NCBI GenBank assembly: GCA_944472155.2
Contig: OX235279.1
Coordinates: 51,123,564-51,187,563 of the forward strand
From: Trichobilharzia szidati
Lineage: Eukaryota > Platyhelminthes > Trematoda > Strigeidida > Schistosomatidae
Reading direction: 5' to 3'
DNA length: 64,000 nucleotides
The notes beneath the pieces were generated by a model. The model was given only the letters and a program-made list of their open reading frames with translations. It was not told the origin of the DNA and did no database searches. How positions within the stretch are numbered: position 1 is the first letter of the stretch; each line of letters opens with the position of its first letter. Position numbers and translations under genes: made by a program. Positions 59,627-64,000 of this stretch are shown piece by piece.

Positions 59627-60840
59627 CTTCTGCTACGAAGTATAACAACATAAATAAATAAATAAAAACAAGATGTTATTACATCATCAAAGTATTTCCA
59701 ATTAATCGAAACACCTGCAGATAACCGACCACAGTGTCTACGGGACTACTGTTGTGCATATTGTTATTACACCTCTTGGTCAATAAGAATAAAGTGTTGG
59801 CTAACCATGCTGGTTGACTGACTCACATTACACATGAGAGTCGGAATCCGATATTTAATTATTGCACCTATTCCCCAACCCCCTATAGGAAAGCCTCTAG
59901 TCAGTCACTTTCCATACCTTACCTATTCCCCCACTTTGCAAATGCAAGGTTATTCCAGGAAGTTCGTAACACCTACGGCCTAGAAACCTATAATGTATCT
60001 AGTGTTTGGATAAGGAAGGAAGCGAAAGTTTGTGTTGTGTAGTTTGTTGCATACTTGCTTCCCCCAGAAGAGATGACTGTTGTAGTGTGTTCTGATTGGA
60101 TCATGATTAGCTTACAACATGGTAGTCCAGTTTAGTATTTTCTACATGAGGATGTTATTTTTGTCTTATGTATTTGTAAATATTTGTACCGTTTTGTACT
60201 TGTTGAATTTATAAGTGATTCCCACTCTTACTACCTACCTATATCGGTTTGGTGGTAGACGTATAGGTTCGCGGAAACTGGAGCACAGTCGGAGTGTCCA
60301 CAGATGTTGCATATGTGTCTGTTGATCGATAGCTTCTAAGTATGTCATCTGGGTTTATGTGAATAGCCAGACTGGGGTCTTGTGTGTGTTGCTATGGAAA
60401 ACGAAATGCATCGATGGGTTGAGATATGAGAGTTGTTGGTGATGAGGCCTCTAATAATAATTTGAAAATTTCGAATATCCTGTTGTCAGGGAAGTTCTTT
60501 CTTTTCTTTGCATCTTTGTTGGTTTGCGGCTTGGCATCCTAACATGCACAGCTTACTATTCATTTTTCAAATGTTTCTTTTATTTACAGCTTGTTTCATG
60601 CAGACTCTAGAATGAACACTGCTATCGTGAACGACAAGTGCTAACGACGGTGAATCTAGATTCATGTCATGTTATCAATCAAAAATATGTTATTCCCTAT
60701 TAGTTTGTTTATTAGATGTATCACACAGTGGAACAGTGTTGTTCACTGGATGACGTTTAGAACTAAATGTATTGTTCATAATCATATCAATTATAATCAC
60801 ACGACTTCGAAACTTGAGTTTTATAGTTTTCTTTGTTCTC
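59627..60840. other. Intergenic DNA
   Basis: No feature recognised; short open frames only. Confidence 0.45.
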
Positions 60841-60843
60841 TCC

Positions 60844-61100
60844 TATTTGTCGTCGTCGGGGTAGTAGAATTTTCCAGATATCTGGGACAGGTGTTGAATC
60901 CTTCCTATTACACGTATTTGCAGTTGATTCGATAAACAAAGCTTCTGCTATCAATCTCTCCCTCCACCCTGTTACATTAGATTTTAAAACTCATCTTATC
61001 CCATCCTATTGTATGGTTGTGTGCAATTGCATGTAGTGCTATAGCTGAACTATTCTCTAGATTTCTTATCTTATTCGGGTCAAACAATCTAGATTTTGCT
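60844..61100 (-). mobile_element. Penelope-like element C-terminal fragment
   Basis: The minus strand reads NLENSSAIALHAIAHNHTIG WDKM and then decayed sequence equivalent to RERLIAESLFIEST at 62985-63195. This is the region after GIY-YIG in Penelope-like proteins. Confidence 0.65.
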
Positions 61101-61120
61101 AGGCTTTTATGCTCGGCTAG

Positions 61121-61146
61121 TCTGTCTGTCTGTCTGTCTGTCTGTT
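61121..61146. repeat. (TCTG)n microsatellite
   Basis: About six tandem TCTG units at the 3' end of the minus-strand RTE element. Confidence 0.9.
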
Positions 61147-61938
61147 TTCGACATAGAACTTTGCACATATGTGCGGCAGTTCAAGTCGCCACAATCCATG
61201 TAGCACGCAAAGCAAGAGAAGGAAGTAGAAGAAATGCAAAATATAGACAGTAAACAGAGGTGTGAGACAAAGGAATAGTAAGAACAAAACAGTTTAACTG
61301 GAAATGATAAGTCACAAGGAGTGGATGCATCTGCGCCACTGAGAACGATTTTGAGCCATGTCGCCAATTGTTTCCAACCATTGGTTTTTACCATCCCGAG
61401 GGCCCCAACCAGGAAGTCTACATCTTCCTACGTGGCTTAGATTAACTGTTGTGGATTTCATTGATTGGTGCCATGTTTTCGTTTGACCGCCGCTCGCTCT
61501 TTTCCAGCCTGACCCTATATCAGCTAACATTGCCCGTCGAGGAAGGCGATGACTAGGCATACGTAGCACATGTCCTAACCATCTCAGTCGATGCAATTTC
61601 ACAGTCTCGTCGATTGATTTCCCCGCCTTACCTAGCACTCGACGCCTAACCTCAATATTGCTCACCTTATTATTCCACTTCACGCGGGAGATAGAACGCA
61701 GACACCTATGATCGAAGACAGCTAATCTTTTCATGTCTTCTGCTCTCAATGGCCAGGTCTCACAGCCATAAAGGAGGACGGAGCGGACTGTTGAGCAGTA
61801 CACACGCCCTTTGGTCGATAGTCGGATATCGCGTCTACGCCAGAGACGGCGAAAACTGGCGAATGCGAACCTAGCCCTCTGTATTCGTGCTGAAATTTCG
61901 TCGGAGATCAACCCGTTGGGGCTGATGGTACTTCCCAA
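61147..61938 (-). mobile_element. RTE/SR2-like retrotransposon 3' part
   Basis: The minus-strand open frame 61938-61312 (208 codons) is the unbroken ORF2 C-terminus: STISPNGLISDEISARIQRA, VRSVLLYGCETWPLRAEDMK, RLHRLRWLGHVLRMP, ending SQWRRCIHSL. A 3' UTR of about 165 bases ending at the TCTG repeat follows. It is 5'-truncated and is the best-preserved RTE piece in the window. Confidence 0.9.
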
Positions 61939-62245
61939 GGCTAGTCTGACTGTCCCTGTTCTACTAGTTTGACCTATGCATTTGACCTGACAATCATTGC
62001 AGGCAGGGTATTATACAAACTAAATTGTTTTGTTTTAAAGGCTCCACAGGATCCTTTAACCGACAAAGCTTGTGTCTAATTGAGTTTGTGGGTTTGAATG
62101 CCACTTTTATATGTTACTTAAGCAAAATCTGTCCCTTCATCCCTTGTTGTCTGTGTGTCAAACAAGTGGTCAGGTGCATATTGTGTGTATCTATCAAGCT
62201 AGACATCACTCTTAAAACATATTGTATTAATTTGAGTTTATTCAG

Positions 62246-62562
62246 GAAAATCTTCCCACTAGTGCAAGTACCAGTGTACAAGCTAAACCACTACAGATTA
62301 CTACTACTACTACTACTGCTAGTGATAATAATAATAATCCAGCGAAAAAGTGTTTAGTAAACCCGAATACTAAGGATCACAATAATATACTAAAAATACA
62401 GAATGGACCTGTTAGTGTAATTAAGCCAGCTCAACCAGCAAGCTTTCAGAAAGTTTGACCAGTGGTGGAAGTTCACACAAATCAGCCTGCTGGACAATTG
62501 CAAGTACAGAAGAAAGTTGTTAAACCTAAGGCAGTACCAGTGATCAGTAGTCCAGTAGTCGA
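62246..62562 (+). pseudogene. Exon-like coding stretch with one in-frame stop
   Basis: TTATTCAG|GAAAATCTT to GTCGA|GTAAGT. One frame runs the full 317 bases: ENLPTSASTSVQAKPLQI, a Thr run, an Asn run, then NGPVSVIKPAQPAS and VEVHTNQPAGQLQVQKKVV. A single TGA interrupts it at 62456. Composition is like a disordered regulatory protein. It may be a pseudogene exon, an allele with a nonsense mutation, or a chance frame around (ACT)n/(AAT)n runs at about 62298-62337. Confidence 0.4.
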
Positions 62563-62689
62563 GTAAGTTAAATTCTATCGTATAATGTTTATTATATATG
62601 CATACACATGTGCAGTGTAACTTGTTTTTTTATAGTATTGAAATAAGTATTATAAATGTAATCAGATGATGATCAATACATTAGGACTA

Positions 62690-62950
62690 ACATTTCATAT
62701 GACCGACTGACTGAGAAAAAAAGAGATTCCAGAGAACGACAATAACCAGAAATGTGGGAGAGAGAAAGAGTAGTAGTATCATGGGAAAACAGTAGCGTTT
62801 GATTTGGATGTGGGAGATCAAGAAAGACCGAATGCATCTGAGGCGGCTGAGAATGATTTCGAACCATTTCACTAATTGTCTCCAGTCTTCATTGGTTCTT
62901 AGGATCCTGAGAACTCCAAACAGGAGATCTATACCCACACAACTTTCTAA
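62690..62950 (-). mobile_element. RTE 3' end fragment
   Basis: The plus strand here parallels 61300-61400 (GATGCATCTGCG.CACTGAGAACGATT versus GATGCATCTGAGGCGGCTGAGAATGATT). The minus strand encodes a decayed form of the WLETIGDMAQNRSQWRRC tail. Confidence 0.7.
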
Positions 62951-62984
62951 CTTCATTTACATAATTTCATTAATTTTCATCGCT

Positions 62985-63195
62985 TGATTTGATTGATAGT
63001 AGTATTTTCCATATTTCTGGTATGAGTGATGAGTCATTCCTATTGCGTGTGTTGGGTGTAGACTCGATGAACAAAGATTCAGCAATCAACCTCTCTCTCC
63101 ACCTACGTGGATTACTTTTTAGACTTTTAACCCTCCCCCATCCTATTGTGTGGTTGTGTGTTAATGCGTGCAGTGTGATTGCTGAGCTAGCTCTA
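62985..63195 (-). mobile_element. Penelope-like element C-terminal fragment
   Basis: The minus strand reads SSAITLHALTHNHTIGWGRV then RRWRERLIAESLFIESTPNT and LIPEIWKILL. It is the better-preserved relative of 60844-61100. Confidence 0.7.
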
Positions 63196-63460
63196 ATTAG
63201 TCTAAAACAGGATAAAAACGTCGTCACCGCAAAAGCTGACAAAGAAAACTCCACAGTAGTTTTGGATAAATCTGACTATATCAAGAAAGTCATTGAACAT
63301 ATTGAGACGGGTCCATATGAGGAAATTAAGAAGCCTGTAGACACAATAATGAATAAAGTTAAGAAATCTACAGCAGAATTAATACGCAGAATGAAACCAT
63401 CACTGAGTGAGTCTAAGTGGTTTAATTTAAGGCCTAAAACTAATAATGCTAGTAGAACTG
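63196..63460 (+). mobile_element. Penelope-like element N-terminal RT fragment
   Basis: The plus strand reads LKQDKNVVTAKADKENSTVV LDKSDYIKK, then the EHIETGPYEEIKKP block. This matches the conserved ADKG.TVV.....Y segment preceding the RT of Penelope-like elements. It stands head-to-head with the minus-strand C-terminal fragment to its left. Confidence 0.75.
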
Positions 63461-64000
63461 ATAGATGCTAGAAGACTTATTCCGGCGAGCTCCGAATTCA
63501 ATGAGGAGCGAAAGCTGCACAAAAGGAAACTTACGAAAAGTCTCCGCAAGGACCGTGAACAGTGGTGGGTGACAAAGGCGAAAGAGATGGAAAAAGCGTG
63601 GGCGATAGGCAACTCTTTAGACTCATCAGGGAAACGGGTGGGAGAAGGCAAATCATAAGTGAGACTATTTCTGAGAAAAATGGCTCCTTTATTAGCTCTC
63701 AGGATAGATGCCTTGAACGCTGGAAAGAACACTTTGAGGAACAATTTAACTTGCCTACAGCCACACTGAACCCCCCCGCCCTCCAGCACACACCCGAATG
63801 GGATATAGACACTGGCCCGCCGTCTGTAAGTGAGGTCACGAAAGCTATCTGTAATTTGAAACGAGACAAAGCGGCAGGACCCGACGGAATTATTCCGGAG
63901 GTGTTTAAATATGGGGTGACATACTGGTATGTAGTTTAACTAAGGTACTAGGTAACGTCTGGGAATCAGAGACGATTCCATCAGACTGGGGTAAGTCACT
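63455..64000 (+). mobile_element. RTE/SR2-like retrotransposon, runs off the window end
   Basis: LIDARRLIPASSEFNEERKL and DREQWWVTKAKEMEKAW, then, after a +1 shift near 63600, LFRLIRETGGRRQIISETIS, ERWKEHFEEQFNLPTATLNP and NLKRDKAAGPDGIIPEVFKY. This is the segment from the endonuclease-RT linker into the first RT blocks. The frameshift makes this copy non-autonomous unless it is a sequencing error. Confidence 0.85.

Noticed and set aside
1..64000. Spliced-leader RNA gene, CRISPR array, telomeric repeat, rRNA
   Set aside because: None of their defining sequence patterns was seen on either strand.

Overview
The window looks like trematode nuclear DNA, most probably a Schistosoma species (species not decided). 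It is AT-rich and has short exons split by GT..AG introns. It carries two conserved animal genes and the usual schistosome repeats: a tRNA-derived SINE with a hammerhead ribozyme (Sm-alpha type), RTE/SR2-like and CR1-like non-LTR retrotransposons, Penelope-like elements and BEL/Pao fragments. No bacterial features, CRISPR arrays, rRNA or bona fide tRNA genes were seen.

1-8.5 kb (+): the 3' part of SETD2 (H3K36 methyltransferase). Seven exons encode a Ser-rich linker, a WW domain and the C-terminal SRI domain; the SET domain lies upstream of the window. Its introns hold a 0.19-kb direct repeat pair, an antisense RTE fragment and a CR1-like element.

9.1-25.5 kb (-): a nearly complete NUP93 (nuclear pore inner-ring scaffold). 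Eleven exons were traced from ATG to stop; phases agree at every junction except one, where a short exon is probably missing. SETD2 and NUP93 are convergent, with about 0.6 kb between stop codons. Adjacent NUP93 introns hold two related ribozyme SINEs in opposite orientations, one with an apparently intact hammerhead and one with a ruined core. Another intron holds a CR1-like 3' end.

26-48 kb: a repeat complex. A degenerate CR1-like element (26.05-29.37 kb, +) is followed by a large inverted repeat (arms of about 2.5 kb, spacer 638 bp). The right arm runs into a tandem array of three almost identical 5.58-kb units plus a stub. Each unit consists of the inverted CR1-like 3' part, a BEL/Pao gag remnant (-), a second CR1-like 3' end (+) and unique filler.

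48-64 kb: mostly transposon debris (RTE, Penelope-like with GIY-YIG remnants, a SINE) plus two very tight fold-back repeats (loops of 18 and 9 bp). Each fold-back contains a probable coding exon; one resembles the N terminus of DCAF4-type proteins. A further exon-like stretch with an in-frame stop lies near 62.4 kb. The window ends inside a sense-strand RTE element.

The most interesting items are the ribozyme SINE pair, the tandem array with its inverted neighbour, and the exon-bearing fold-backs whose second arm always lacks the start codon.
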